A DNA stretch of 64,000 nucleotides from Melanopsichium pennsylvanicum (lineage: Eukaryota; Basidiomycota; Ustilaginomycetes; Ustilaginales), in contig OAPG01000002.1 of assembly GCA_900208305.1 (NCBI GenBank), positions 124,001 to 188,000 of the forward strand, read 5' to 3'. Positions 29,260 to 38,868 of this stretch are shown here, one piece after another. Made by a program: the position numbers and the translations under genes. Numbering within the stretch: the first letter of the stretch is position 1; each line of letters opens with the position of its first letter. The notes below the pieces were generated by a model, which was given only the letters and a program-made list of their open reading frames with translations, had not been told where the DNA came from and made no database searches.

Positions 29260-30846
29260 TTAAACAGCGGCGAAGCTAGGTGGTGCTTGGTCATTCAGCT
29301 TGACCTTCTTGGTCTCCATGCCCTGCTGCTCTGGCTCTGCACTGTCGGATCTCTGTCGTGCAACTTTGGCCTCTCCCTCAGTCTGCACGTCCTCAATGAC
29401 CACTAACATATCCCCCTCGTTCTTCTTTCCCTGCGCAGTACCCTTTTTGGACTCTGCCACCCTTTCCCCTCGTTTCTTTTTTTCCTCTTCCGTCAATGCC
29501 GCACCTTCGACCAGGGGGGGTCTAAAGTAAGGCTGTGCCAACCAATGCGGAACGTACGCAGGTCGGTTCTCGTCTGGCTGTGTCAAGAAGCTCACCGAGC
29601 CTGGCAATGGTGGATTCGGTTGACTCTGCCATTTTTCCTCCAGCATATCCTGCTCCAATCGCCTTTCCAATTCCTCCACAAACTTCCTGTATGTAACGAT
29701 CTTGTGGGTACCCGTGGCTTTGTCGTCGAACCGACTCTTGCCAAGCACCTCTCGAAGGTCACGATGCACTTCGAGCGCCGGTCTGCAAAGACGGAAAAGA
29801 TGGGCTTTGATCGCAGAACTCTGTGTTGGTGTCTTGAGTTTGCCAACGATGTCCAGGTATTCATGCGCCATATTAGCGATACTTGGGAAAGGCAATTCGG
29901 GCGCAGCGGGGAACATGACGCTTGGCTCTTTCGGCAAGCTATGCATAAATATCGCAGGATTATAAAGATTTCCTTCAGCACTCATAATCCCATCTGCACC
30001 AGTACCTGTCATTGCATCCCAATAGTCTTGCGGATACAAGACGTTGCCGTTTGCAAAAACAGGCACATTCACCGCGTGTTTGACTGCTTTGATCTTTGTC
30101 CAGTCTGCTAGTCCTGTATGATGACCTTTCATGTTTCGAGTTCTACCGTGGACCGTGATGATTTGCGCCCCGGCACGTTCGAGCACTTTGGCGTAGGCTA
30201 CCGTCTTTTCGACCGACTCGTAGACGCGCATCTTAGCTGTGACGGGAACCTTGAGGTTGATATGCAGGGTGTTGATGAGTGAAAAGATCAAAGCCCAATC
30301 TTCCATGAGGTAGGATCCGTAATGACCACGTCGGGCAATATGTTGTGGACAACCGAGGTTTAAGTCTACCGCATCGCATCGATCTTCTACCACCTGTGCA
30401 GCTTTGAGCAGTGTGTCTGGGTCGTTGCTGCAGAACTGCACAAAGAGGGGTCTGTCTGTGTCGGTCGAACTACCTTCGCCTTCGGAAGACAAGAGATGGG
30501 AAAGCGAAGAAGTTCCTTCTTCGCAGTGCTCCTTGTTGAAATTGACTTCCTGGTATTTGACCTTCTTCTTCTTGGAATTTTCATCGGCGAAGAGTTTGGC
30601 ATTGATCATGGGTGTGTAGACGAGGTCGGAACCGTAGCGTCGTGAGATTATACGCCAGGGGAGTTCGGATTGATCGACCATGGGGGCGACCACTCGAGTA
30701 GGGGAACCGATGGCGCGGTAAAAGTCCCATGATGCCAGCTTTTTGTGAATAGGGGTGCCGGTCGCGGGAAAGGATTCGAGGTCGGGAACGATAGCAGGTC
30801 CGACGTCGGTCGACACAGTTGTCGTGGTGGGGACAGCTTCGGGCAT
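29260..30846 (-). CDS. DUS1: tRNA-dihydrouridine(16/17) synthase
   Basis: Flavoenzyme reducing uridines 16/17 in the tRNA D-loop with NADPH. The 528-residue protein has the FMN-barrel start VVAPMVDQSELPWR (about 52-65). QFCSNDPDTLL and DLNLGCPQHIARRGHYG follow, with catalytic C166. Then come the FMN/substrate motifs AKMRVY, ITVHGRTR and FANGNVLYPQD. These segments are specific to the eukaryotic Dus1 subfamily. There is a Ser/Glu-rich insertion at about 108-132 and a Lys-rich, low-complexity C-terminus. The reading frame extends upstream for 30 codons with Arg/Ser/Thr-rich, mitochondrial-like composition, but it starts at GTG, so the ATG at 30846 is used. A spliced or non-AUG N-terminal extension giving mitochondrial targeting is possible. 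Yeast Dus1 is 423 residues. Confidence 0.92.
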   Translation of the reverse strand: MPEAVPTTTTVSTDVGPAIVPDLESFPATGTPIHKKLASWDFYRAIGSPTRVVAPMVDQSELPWRIISRRYGSDLVYTPMINAKLFADENSKKKKVKYQEVNFNKEHCEEGTSSLSHLLSSEGEGSSTDTDRPLFVQFCSNDPDTLLKAAQVVEDRCDAVDLNLGCPQHIARRGHYGSYLMEDWALIFSLINTLHINLKVPVTAKMRVYESVEKTVAYAKVLERAGAQIITVHGRTRNMKGHHTGLADWTKIKAVKHAVNVPVFANGNVLYPQDYWDAMTGTGADGIMSAEGNLYNPAIFMHSLPKEPSVMFPAAPELPFPSIANMAHEYLDIVGKLKTPTQSSAIKAHLFRLCRPALEVHRDLREVLGKSRFDDKATGTHKIVTYRKFVEELERRLEQDMLEEKWQSQPNPPLPGSVSFLTQPDENRPAYVPHWLAQPYFRPPLVEGAALTEEEKKKRGERVAESKKGTAQGKKNEGDMLVVIEDVQTEGEAKVARQRSDSAEPEQQGMETKKVKLNDQAPPSFAAV

Positions 30847-31500
30847 CTTGGCTTTGGTTGTATTGAAGCGGGATCGGGGAGAGATGAATGGTTGCAAGTG
30901 GGCACGAGGTCGCAGCTTGGTATAGGTGGGTAGCACAGCGGTGGGCAGAGGCGGGCGGAGAGCTCTCCAGGCGCGCCAAGTAGGGACTATTATATTGTAT
31001 GTAGTTTTAATGGCCCGTCAGTGACTGTATGACGGGTAAGTGCTATTGATGGTGGAATAGATGGCGGCAGTGCACATCGTGAACAAGGAGAAAGGAAGGT
31101 GTGTGTCCCTCCATGAAAACGTGCAACCTGCAACCCATATGGAATTCGAGGTGGCTCAATTTAGAAATTTGAGTTCTTCTCGGCCTTCGCCGCGAAGCGT
31201 TTCTGCCGGCTATCTAGATTGATGGGGTGGGTCCTTTGCCCGATCAGAACTTTCCCCATTATCATCCATCGCTTTTTCAGCTCCATCGCCGCATTCGAGC
31301 TTCCCTTCGACGAGCCCTAGATCAGTCACTTGGACTATCGCAGGTGGCAACGATGCTCAAAGTTAAGCGCCAGCGAGAGCCTTTTGCTTTCTGAGGAGCG
31401 TGATCATCTGCGAAAGTCCGGCCAAAAAGAAGGAGGAAAGAAAAAAGAAAAAAGGATGCCAAAGCATATACCCCGATCATGCAGTGGGTCTATGACAAAC

Positions 31501-31508
31501 AAAAAAAA
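31501..31508 (-). terminator. RNA polymerase III terminator of tRNA gene
   Basis: Eight T residues on the minus strand, starting 11 bases after the tRNA discriminator base. This is the expected pol III stop signal. Confidence 0.8.
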
Positions 31509-31519
31509 TTAGACAGGAA

Positions 31520-31625
31520 TGGAAACACAGGGGATCGAACCCCGGACCTTCGCTTTACCGGACCGCGAACTGAGAGAGAGTCCAAGGTATGCGGAAGCGA
31601 CGTCATACCACTAGACCATATTCCC
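31520..31625 (-). tRNA. Intron-containing tRNA, anticodon ambiguous (CGC/Ala or CCG/Arg)
   Basis: Reads as a full cloverleaf on the minus strand. The acceptor GGGAATA pairs with TGTTTCC (with G3-U70 and U6-G67), followed by discriminator A. The D-arm is GTC/GAC, and box A reads TGGTCTAGTGG. The T-arm is CGGGG/CCCTG around TTCGATC (box B GGTTCGATCCC). The variable loop is AGGTC. The anticodon stem TCGCT/AGCGA pairs perfectly over five bases and encloses a 34-base intron (31556-31589) at the usual place after position 37. The spliced loop reads TCCGCAA. Numbered normally, the anticodon is CGC (Ala), and G3-U70 supports Ala, but position 33 would be C instead of the near-universal U. Reading TT before the anticodon gives CCG (Arg), at the cost of a mismatched stem. 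A decayed or sequencing-altered copy is also possible. Confidence 0.82.
31556..31589 (-). other. tRNA intron
   Basis: 34 bases removed by tRNA splicing endonuclease. Just before the 3' exon the intron contains CGG, which can pair with CCG of the anticodon loop, leaving a TAA bulge next to the anticodon stem. This is consistent with the bulge-helix-bulge-like geometry of eukaryotic pre-tRNAs. Confidence 0.7.
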
Positions 31626-32458
31626 TAGATGTGTTCAGCCAGTTCAGCAATGCAAATATATACCTTTGAATGCCGCTCTTCAGGTCAATTGTGTATCATA
31701 TTTAAATGACGTCCGATCGGGATTAGAAGCAACAAAAGCAACACGCTGTGTACCAGGCTGCACACCGCGAAAAAAATTTCAGCGAGTATATGATGACAAT
31801 TGAGACCAGAAGTTGGATGAACTCCAAAGATGAGACAGGAGAAGTTAGAACCCAAGTGGATGTAGCGACAAAAGGTGTGCTCCGAAGACGGTGTATAAGA
31901 GTACAAGCAATGAATCTTTGGTATCGATCAACAACGGGAGGATTAGGAGCGCAACGTATACAGCGCGGCAACGTGTATGCGGAAATACATGCGAATACAG
32001 TTTGAGAAAGTGTATGTGAAAAGGAGAGAGAGAGGAGAGGAGAGAGGAATATAAGAGAGCAACAAGAAACGACTAAAATGCGGTGCGAGTATAACAGCAA
32101 CAAATAGTGGTAATTTGGTCGTTGACCGGCGTAGTAAAAGGAGGAATTAGGGGGATAAGACAAAATCTTCTTTGCCTTCTGGATTGAAGACTAAAAGGTG
32201 CTGGAAGGAGCAGATTCCGTGCCTGCCTTTAGAGAGGATCAACGGCATACGAGTATCTTGGCCGTATGTTACACGGAAGGTGGTGGTCGAGCGGCATGCA
32301 CGAGTGACTTTTGAAATGAACGATGCAAAGCAAATATTTGTAAAGTTGTATGTGATGAAAGAGGTTGAGGACCTGAGCGGCATTGCCAAGATTGCCGCTG
32401 CAACGAAGGAATTTGAGGGGGAGGAGTTGTCAATGTGACCAGGACGGACAGAGCCAGA

Positions 32459-35400
32459 TCATTCATCTTCGTCGCTGGCCGTGCGAGAGGGTTCAGAGCT
32501 TGCCTTGACGTGTTTGCTCGCCTGAGTACTGTCTACGGGGGAGGTGGGATGCAGACGGTTCCATTCCTCCAGCAGCTGGCGACCGATGCCAGGTTCTAGC
32601 TCGGTGCCATCGCGGGACACCTTGACTTGGCGATTGTCGCGCCACGGATTGCGCAACTTCTTCACACGCTGGAAGGGAATTGGATCGGTGCGGATCCATT
32701 CCACGCGAAATGGCTTGCCCCACGAGTCCGAAGAGGATTGGCGCGGTGGCGTTTGCTCATCACTTTCGCCTGCGCCAGACCCGGATCCTTTGGCGGTGAC
32801 GGTTGCGTCCGTGTCGTTCGAAGAGGAGCGGAGCTGGCTTTCGAGCATATCTGCTTTGCCGCGAGACTCCAACTCGTCGAGGCGGAGGTTGTGGATCACA
32901 GCGCGCAAAGCGATTTGCTCAGCCCTGCGCGGGTCAGCCGACGACCAGGAAGCAGAGTCGCTTGGGGCCAAAGACGGTTGACCACTCGGGCTTGAGACGC
33001 TTTGAGGCGTATCCATCTGCATATCCAAGCGACGCACGCCATACTCGTCCGGCTCGGCCGTGATGCGACCGACAGTTGACTGTTCAGAGACCCTCGAAGC
33101 GAGTTTCGGACGCCCCAAGTCAGCTTCAGAGGCACTGGCCTTCGAGGACGTGTAAGGCCACGTGCTGGACTGCGCAAAGGAACCGACAGCTCGTGGAGTG
33201 ATGGTGTCATTGCGCTGAGGCGACATGTTGTTCTCCGTGTAGCCAGCCTCTTCCATAGTGGGCGAGAGCGGCAGTGGAGATGTCATAGGCAGGATGCGAG
33301 ACGCTTCGCCGACGCCATCGATCGACATGGTGCCGATGAGACCTCGTGCGCCTTCAATGTCGTGCTTGTCCAAAGTGGGATGAGATCGTCTCGAGCTAAG
33401 ACCAGAGGACGACCTGATGCCCGACAAGTTCGGGTCGGCCTCGCTTGCGTTCTCGTCAGCAGACTCGTGGATGGTGGCGGGGAGCATGCTGCTGGAGACG
33501 CCGGAGAGCACAGAGGAGAGACTGCCGCGGCGTCGTTGTTCGTCTTTGTTCTTGGCGTCGCTCGTCGGAGTAAAAATGGGCCCAGCCATCTTGGCGTAAC
33601 CGTAGAACTGACCGGTCTGGTTGACACCAAAGATCAGATAGACCGTCTCGCTATTCCGAAAAGCCTGGTCGAGAACGTTTTCATTGTGAGGTTGGGTGGC
33701 CCAGTAGCCAGTCTCGATGGATCTGTCGAGATCGTCACTGCGAAGACTCTTGAGAATGAAAAAGCGGTGGCGGAAGGCTGGATGCCGGAAGAGCGACGAG
33801 TTGGTTGAGGTGTATGATGCCGAGCCACTGGAGCTGTATGAGCCCGCTGAGGCGAGCCCAGCCGCGACCGGAATGGAATCCTTTTGAGGTGGAGACAATG
33901 GCTCGGCTGAGAGCCGAGTAGGCGGGTCGAGAGCGGCATCGTTCGCGGCGGCCTGCGCACGTTCCAGCTCACGCTGCTGCTTCAGCCAGGCGACGTGAAT
34001 TCCACGGCCGCGCTGGCCAGCCACACCAGCTTGTGCCTCGTCATCCTTCTTGCGTATTCGGCAAACGAGCTTGGGACATCTGGGATCACGAGACCGAACT
34101 TGCCTTCCGTGGAAGTACTTGACGGCGCGATCAAGATGAGCTGAGCTTGCATAGTTGATGAAAGCACAGTTGCTGCGGGAGATGATGAAGATCGAAAGGA
34201 CACCGTGACCATCAATGTCCGGATTGGCGAGCTCATCAACTGGCTTGTTGTTTTCAGCTGTAGCAAGCCAACGACGGTACTCGTCGGGTGTCAGACGAGG
34301 GAAGACTTCCCAAAGCTCTTCGACCGTAGCGTCCTGTGGCACGTTGCCGCACCAGAGCACAAAGTCGGATCGAGGGCCTTGTTGTGGATGGTAGTGAGGT
34401 CGAAGGCCGCTGCCTGGGATACGCTCCGCAGCAGTCACATCACCTTCGTCGGTATTTCCGTCGACATCGGAAGCTGGTGCAGAAACGCCGATGTCAATCG
34501 CTCCTTCTGGGGTTTCCTCACCGACCAGTTCGAGAGCCTGGGGTGGAAGATTGCCAGACTCTGGTGTGTTGCTTTGCGCGCCGGGCGAAGCAGCCGCGGG
34601 ACGGTGTGGTAGAGTTGCACAGCCTCGACGGGGCGAGGAATGGTTGCCAGAAGAATTGGAGCTGGTTCTTCGCTGTGCATTGCCTGACTGGCCAGACTGG
34701 TTGGACTGTCGACGACTGCCGCCTCCAGAGGAACTGCTATCCCTGGCTCCGCCGCCGCTCGTTTGCAAAGGTGGTTGCGGGGAGCCAGACCACGAACCTC
34801 GACCGGGGCCCATTACGTGAGGGTGCGAGTTGTGACCAGGATGATAGAGGTAAGGATGTGATTGTGTGTAGTTCGGCGAGGCTTGCGCGCCGTAAGGTGT
34901 CGCCCGTGGCACCGATCCTTCTCCGCCGTAGGGTTGTTGGTACGATTGAGGGGAAGACGAAGCGCTTAGCGTAGCGGAGGCAAATGGAGAATAATAATAG
35001 CCAACAGGATAGGGAGCATACTGCAAATGACCATCTTCAGAAAGATGAGTTTGTGCAACTTCAATGGGAACCCACGCCCACCTCGTGCGTCCTCCGGAGT
35101 GGGCAACGGAAGGGTTCGAACTCACAGTAGGGAACGAGGGCGAGAAGTGGGGCTGAAGGTGCGAGCCAGATCCAGCGTCGTGCGGAGAGAGAGTGGAGCC
35201 AGAGCCGGAACTCTGCGGCTTGGCGCGACTCGGCGGTCGCGCATAGTGGTACGACTCGGAGTTGGGACGACCAAGATGAAAAGGCGGACCGATGTAGCCA
35301 TACCCGTCGACAGGAACAGGACCGCCGTACGATGGATAAGGGGCACCGACTTGCTGCCCAAGGGGAGGGTGCGAAAGCGCATTCATGCCAGGAGGTATGT

Positions 35401-35599
35401 TTTGGTGGTTCGGTGAGAAGTGAGTGAATTGAGTTGGGGGAGGGCTGGTCGAGTGGCGCGCAGATTGGTGAGAAGCTCTGTCCGAGAGCGAGGCTGTGCT
35501 GGCTGGGTTCGCGTTGCGCCGATCTGCATCGACAAGCGTCTGTTTGCGAGCAGGATTGGCGCGTGATGGCCGTTGCGAGTTGGCGGGATTGTGTGTCAT
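32459..35599 (-). CDS. RRM and YTH domain RNA-binding protein (m6A reader candidate)
   Basis: A 1046-residue protein. The first 400 residues are Ser/Pro/His/Tyr-rich low complexity (phase-separation-like). An RRM-type domain follows at about 410-540 (SDFVLWCGNVPQDATVEELWEVF, then NCAFINYASSAHLDRAVKYFHG). The YTH domain binds N6-methyladenosine in RNA and appears in two pieces. The N-terminal part is at about 603-672 (HRFFILKSLRSDDLDRSI, GYWATQPHNENVLDQAF, VYLIFGVNQTGQFYGYAKM). The C-terminal part is at about 955-1014 (SWGKPFRVEWIRTDPIPF, LRNPWRDNRQVKVSRDGTE). The two are separated by about 280 Ser/Arg-rich residues. Cage tryptophans are visible in GYWATQ and SWGKPF. RRM plus YTH proteins with such insertions are known in fungi. 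The ATG at 35599 is the first in frame. Single coding exon seen. Confidence 0.9.
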   Translation of the reverse strand: MTHNPANSQRPSRANPARKQTLVDADRRNANPASTASLSDRASHQSARHSTSPPPTQFTHFSPNHQNIPPGMNALSHPPLGQQVGAPYPSYGGPVPVDGYGYIGPPFHLGRPNSESYHYARPPSRAKPQSSGSGSTLSPHDAGSGSHLQPHFSPSFPTVSSNPSVAHSGGRTRWAWVPIEVAQTHLSEDGHLQYAPYPVGYYYSPFASATLSASSSPQSYQQPYGGEGSVPRATPYGAQASPNYTQSHPYLYHPGHNSHPHVMGPGRGSWSGSPQPPLQTSGGGARDSSSSGGGSRRQSNQSGQSGNAQRRTSSNSSGNHSSPRRGCATLPHRPAAASPGAQSNTPESGNLPPQALELVGEETPEGAIDIGVSAPASDVDGNTDEGDVTAAERIPGSGLRPHYHPQQGPRSDFVLWCGNVPQDATVEELWEVFPRLTPDEYRRWLATAENNKPVDELANPDIDGHGVLSIFIISRSNCAFINYASSAHLDRAVKYFHGRQVRSRDPRCPKLVCRIRKKDDEAQAGVAGQRGRGIHVAWLKQQRELERAQAAANDAALDPPTRLSAEPLSPPQKDSIPVAAGLASAGSYSSSGSASYTSTNSSLFRHPAFRHRFFILKSLRSDDLDRSIETGYWATQPHNENVLDQAFRNSETVYLIFGVNQTGQFYGYAKMAGPIFTPTSDAKNKDEQRRRGSLSSVLSGVSSSMLPATIHESADENASEADPNLSGIRSSSGLSSRRSHPTLDKHDIEGARGLIGTMSIDGVGEASRILPMTSPLPLSPTMEEAGYTENNMSPQRNDTITPRAVGSFAQSSTWPYTSSKASASEADLGRPKLASRVSEQSTVGRITAEPDEYGVRRLDMQMDTPQSVSSPSGQPSLAPSDSASWSSADPRRAEQIALRAVIHNLRLDELESRGKADMLESQLRSSSNDTDATVTAKGSGSGAGESDEQTPPRQSSSDSWGKPFRVEWIRTDPIPFQRVKKLRNPWRDNRQVKVSRDGTELEPGIGRQLLEEWNRLHPTSPVDSTQASKHVKASSEPSRTASDEDE

Positions 35600-37874
35600 G
35601 TTGATCTCGGAGAAGGGAAGGAGCGAAAGCCAGAGTGACTGGCGTAGATGGATCGAAAGCAGTCGATATGGTTTCGTTGGTGGACGAGTTGATGCCGGCA
35701 GCCTAAACGACTTTCACAACCGGATACTTTGAGCTGTTGAGTGATGCATACCAGAGCTCAAGTGCTGGGAAGCTCTCAGTTGCCTCGAAAAGAACAATGT
35801 TGGTGGAATGGTCGGTGAGTATCGTCGCTGAAAATGCAATTCTAGGCTGGTGCGATGAGGCTGTCAACGGTTGATGGTTTCGAGCAGGAGTACGAGAGTT
35901 GCAGCGTGCATCAATTTAATGTCGTGGGATGTCGAGGATTGGGGTGAAGGCGAAATAGAGTGAAGCGAACGAAGACAAGTCAGGATGAGGTGGGTGAGTT
36001 TCACGCTCATGCACTCTATGGAAGATTAATGAGATTCGAGAACAAAGAGACAGTGGAGGGCAATGCGGTTGAGACATTGTGCCAAAGTCCACATGCCAGG
36101 AACCAAAATCCAAACCGAACCTGACTCCCGGATTCTTTGCAGTGGAAGGAAACTTGGTCGCGACGATCTGACATCTTGTACTGGTGCACATTTGCACAAC
36201 GCACAAAGCAACCCAATCAAGTTACTCAGGATTCGGCGAGGTCTTCGCACTGCATCTCATCGAGCCGCGGATGTGCAGCGAACGCCTCAAGCTGATGGAC
36301 TGGCAATTTCGGACGAGTGGTCAAGTGCAATATTCGGAAGCAATCCCTACGCCTGGCGAGCTGGAGATACTAGCCAGGTAGAGATGAAGGCAAAGCACAC
36401 GAGCACGTTGGAATACGTTGTCCCTTCAAAACTGTCCGAAGCATGCGCGGATGTCGACCATGCAGTGGCCACCGGAGCCGCAATAAAACATTCGAAACGA
36501 CGCTGCATCTGACTTCATCGAGCTCGGCGAAGCATGCGGAACCGGGTGGAAAGTCAGATGATGGCTGGATCACCAGAGACCAGCATCGCGAGGGAGTCTA
36601 GGGTGACAGTAGGCCTACCGGCGAAAACCTGGACTAGGGACGAAGGTGAATGTGGACGACGACAGGACGGGTCAAGCCATGACAGCATCGCGCATGATGC
36701 GAAGCTCGTCGACAACAAAAGCCGCGTGCGAAGCCTACCACGTCAACCCCGATCAATGCTTGAATCGGGATGCGACGAAAACAGCGCAATTTTCCGCGAT
36801 GCCGCTGCTGCATCTGCCACACATCAGCGCGACACCGACGTCGATATACCTCAAGCCCAGGTCACCGCCGTGCAAATGCTAACCCTGCCAGTCGACATTC
36901 GAGCTCATCGCACGCCGCACGGCAGACTGTAATGAAACAATTCCTGGCAAGCTGACCGCCTTGTATCGCCTGTGAAGACGCAAAGATGTCGGAGCGAGTG
37001 AGTGAGAAAGCTGTGACTTACCTTTCGTTAAAGTGTCGTTAGCTTGAGTTGGCGGGAGGATGAGACAGCGATTGCTGGGAGATTCTCACTGCTACTTGCA
37101 ACAGAAGTGGGCCCTGGATGCAGACGGTTGAAGTGACGGCGCCGGAAGATGGCTCGGTGTCGGCAACCATGAAATATCGAGTCTCGAGTTCTATGAAACG
37201 ACGATACTACGCTCGGAGGTGAGCTGAATGCAGTGAGCAGTGTTTCTGAAAAAAAGGTAGGACCGAGGCGATAGCAAGTCGTGGCAAAAAATGGTGTGCT
37301 GATGCTGGATACCTGGTGAGGTTGGTTGAACGCAATGTGCTTGCGCAGAGCACGGTCGAAGTAAGGATTGCAGATGCTGAAGGAAGAAAGAATGCGCCAA
37401 AAAGACAGGGAGAGCGCGTTCAATTGACGAGATAGAGGCGAATGACAGGCTTCCAGGAGGATGAGAAAGATTGGAAATGGGAGGAAGATAAAGATGTGAT
37501 CGAAGCGGATTAGGACGAGCAAAAATCGAAATAACGACTGCTGGTCGAAGTATGAAGTGCTGCACCTTGGCAGGGCATCCTTCGCTTGAGCTCTAAGGGG
37601 AGCAAAAACGAGGCGAGGATTGCCACCACAGAGCCGTAAAGAGATGGGGTATGAGGTGGAACAAGGAGCACGACGGCGAAGAGGAAGGCGAAGAAAAATG
37701 AGGAATCTGTCAGCTCAGACACACACCGTTCAGTAGTAGCAGACCTGGGCCAGCTTTACGATCGTGTGTGACAGCCGACCAGAATCGGTGGCAATGGATA
37801 GACGTCAAACGGGAAGGAAAGAACTGGCAGGCACACAACAAGCAAGTTGAGACCCTGCTCAGCATTGACCAGAC

Positions 37875-37875
<1 letters not shown>
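35600..37875. other. Upstream region of YTH gene
   Basis: No gene recognised. Frames at 36063-36512 (+), 36534-36932 (+) and 37028-37522 (-) lack family features. On the minus strand a consensus 5' splice site GTAAGT occurs at 37016-37021, with AAG immediately before it. It could start a 5'-UTR intron of the YTH gene, but this is an inference. Confidence 0.45.

Positions 37876-37910
<35 letters not shown>
37876..37910. repeat. Poly-A homopolymer, 35 bases
   Basis: An uninterrupted run of 35 A on the plus strand, followed by about 450 bp of AT-rich DNA with further A-rich runs. It could be slippage or the tail of a retroposed sequence on the plus strand; no flanking duplication was identified. 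Homopolymer length may be affected by sequencing. Confidence 0.9.
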
Positions 37911-37912
<2 letters not shown>

Positions 37913-38356
37913 TTTTCATGGTTCAGCGCGTGTACAGCACACAAAGTAGTAAGATTTTATTGAGGGCTCAATGAAGGTGCAAGGCAGAGAAATTGAGGGA
38001 TAAAAAAAAAGGCAGACAGAAAACAAAAAGGAGAGATTTGCAGCCAGAGCAAAGTGAATGGTTCAAAAAGAAAGGGTCTTTGCAAAGAAAAAAATAATTT
38101 AGCGGTGCCAACTTTGTATCACACCTTTTTTGGACCATAACCAACAGCCCAATGTTCAAAAGCAATGCTCAAAATTGACAGAATCCAATTTCATCAATGT
38201 TCAAGTTCAATGACTTCAAGCTTGTTCAGTAGCACTTATTCACCAAGATTGCTATGCTTGCAAAGCAAGTTCAATTGCATTTGCAATTTCAATACACATT
38301 GAATCATGAGACTGTGAATACAGGCAATCAGGAAATCAGACATGAAAATGCTGAAT

Positions 38357-38868
38357 TGTTAAGGCCGTAGGGTCTAGGTACCGCGGGGCGGCTACAGCCG
38401 GGGTAGGGTCTACGGGTACGGAGAGGTCGTAGGCGTAGGCGACACAGGCGGTCGGGGGTCAGAGCACACTACTGCGTTGCTATAGAGCTAACTAAGTAAT
38501 ACATGCGACAAGGTCCGGAGGCAACCTCATGTCAGGCGGGGGCGGGGTAGTAAGGTCCAAGAGCTATCGGCCACCTCCCACCGCGGCGCTACCATGTTAG
38601 ATTGCCAACGGTCATATTCTGCTTATGGAGGGGCCAGCCACGGTTGGGCGGTCGGAGGATCGTGTTAGGTCGACCGCTCCTCTGCGAGGGGTCCGGAGAG
38701 GGTCGGTCGGGGCCCGATCGCAACGATCGCTCAATTGGGAGGGGGGCCGAGCGCCCCCTCTTTGGACTACGGTTGGTGGGGCACTAACACTTTGACAACC
38801 TCTAATCTGCTTCACCACCTGCTTCTATTTGCAGTGCCTACCATGCCTAGTCTCCACCATTGTATACA
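38357..38868. mobile_element. LTR-like fragment (possible solo copia LTR)
   Basis: A GC-rich island of about 512 bp inside AT-rich DNA. It begins TGTTAAGG and ends TATACA, so it has the TG..CA ends of an LTR. It is followed directly by TGGTATC, the first seven bases typical of a copia-type primer-binding site (TGGTATCAGAGC). Direct repeats TGCTGAAT occur at 38349-38356, immediately before the element, and at 38888-38895, 19 bp after the proposed end. No reverse transcriptase, integrase or second LTR is present in the window. The repeat may be coincidental, so a truncated LTR retrotransposon or another insertion is only a candidate reading. Confidence 0.4.

Larger units (their letters stand above)
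30847..32458. other. Intergenic region holding a tRNA gene
   Basis: Between the Dus1 start and the YTH-gene stop. Apart from the tRNA at 31520-31625 it holds A-rich runs (31440-31455, 31501-31508) and GA-rich sequence around 32015-32055. Short open frames at 31685-32438 on both strands show no recognisable protein. Confidence 0.6.

Noticed and set aside
38602..38818. Short frames on both strands in the GC-rich island
   Set aside because: Too short and without reverse-transcriptase or other element motifs; not evidence for a coding mobile element.
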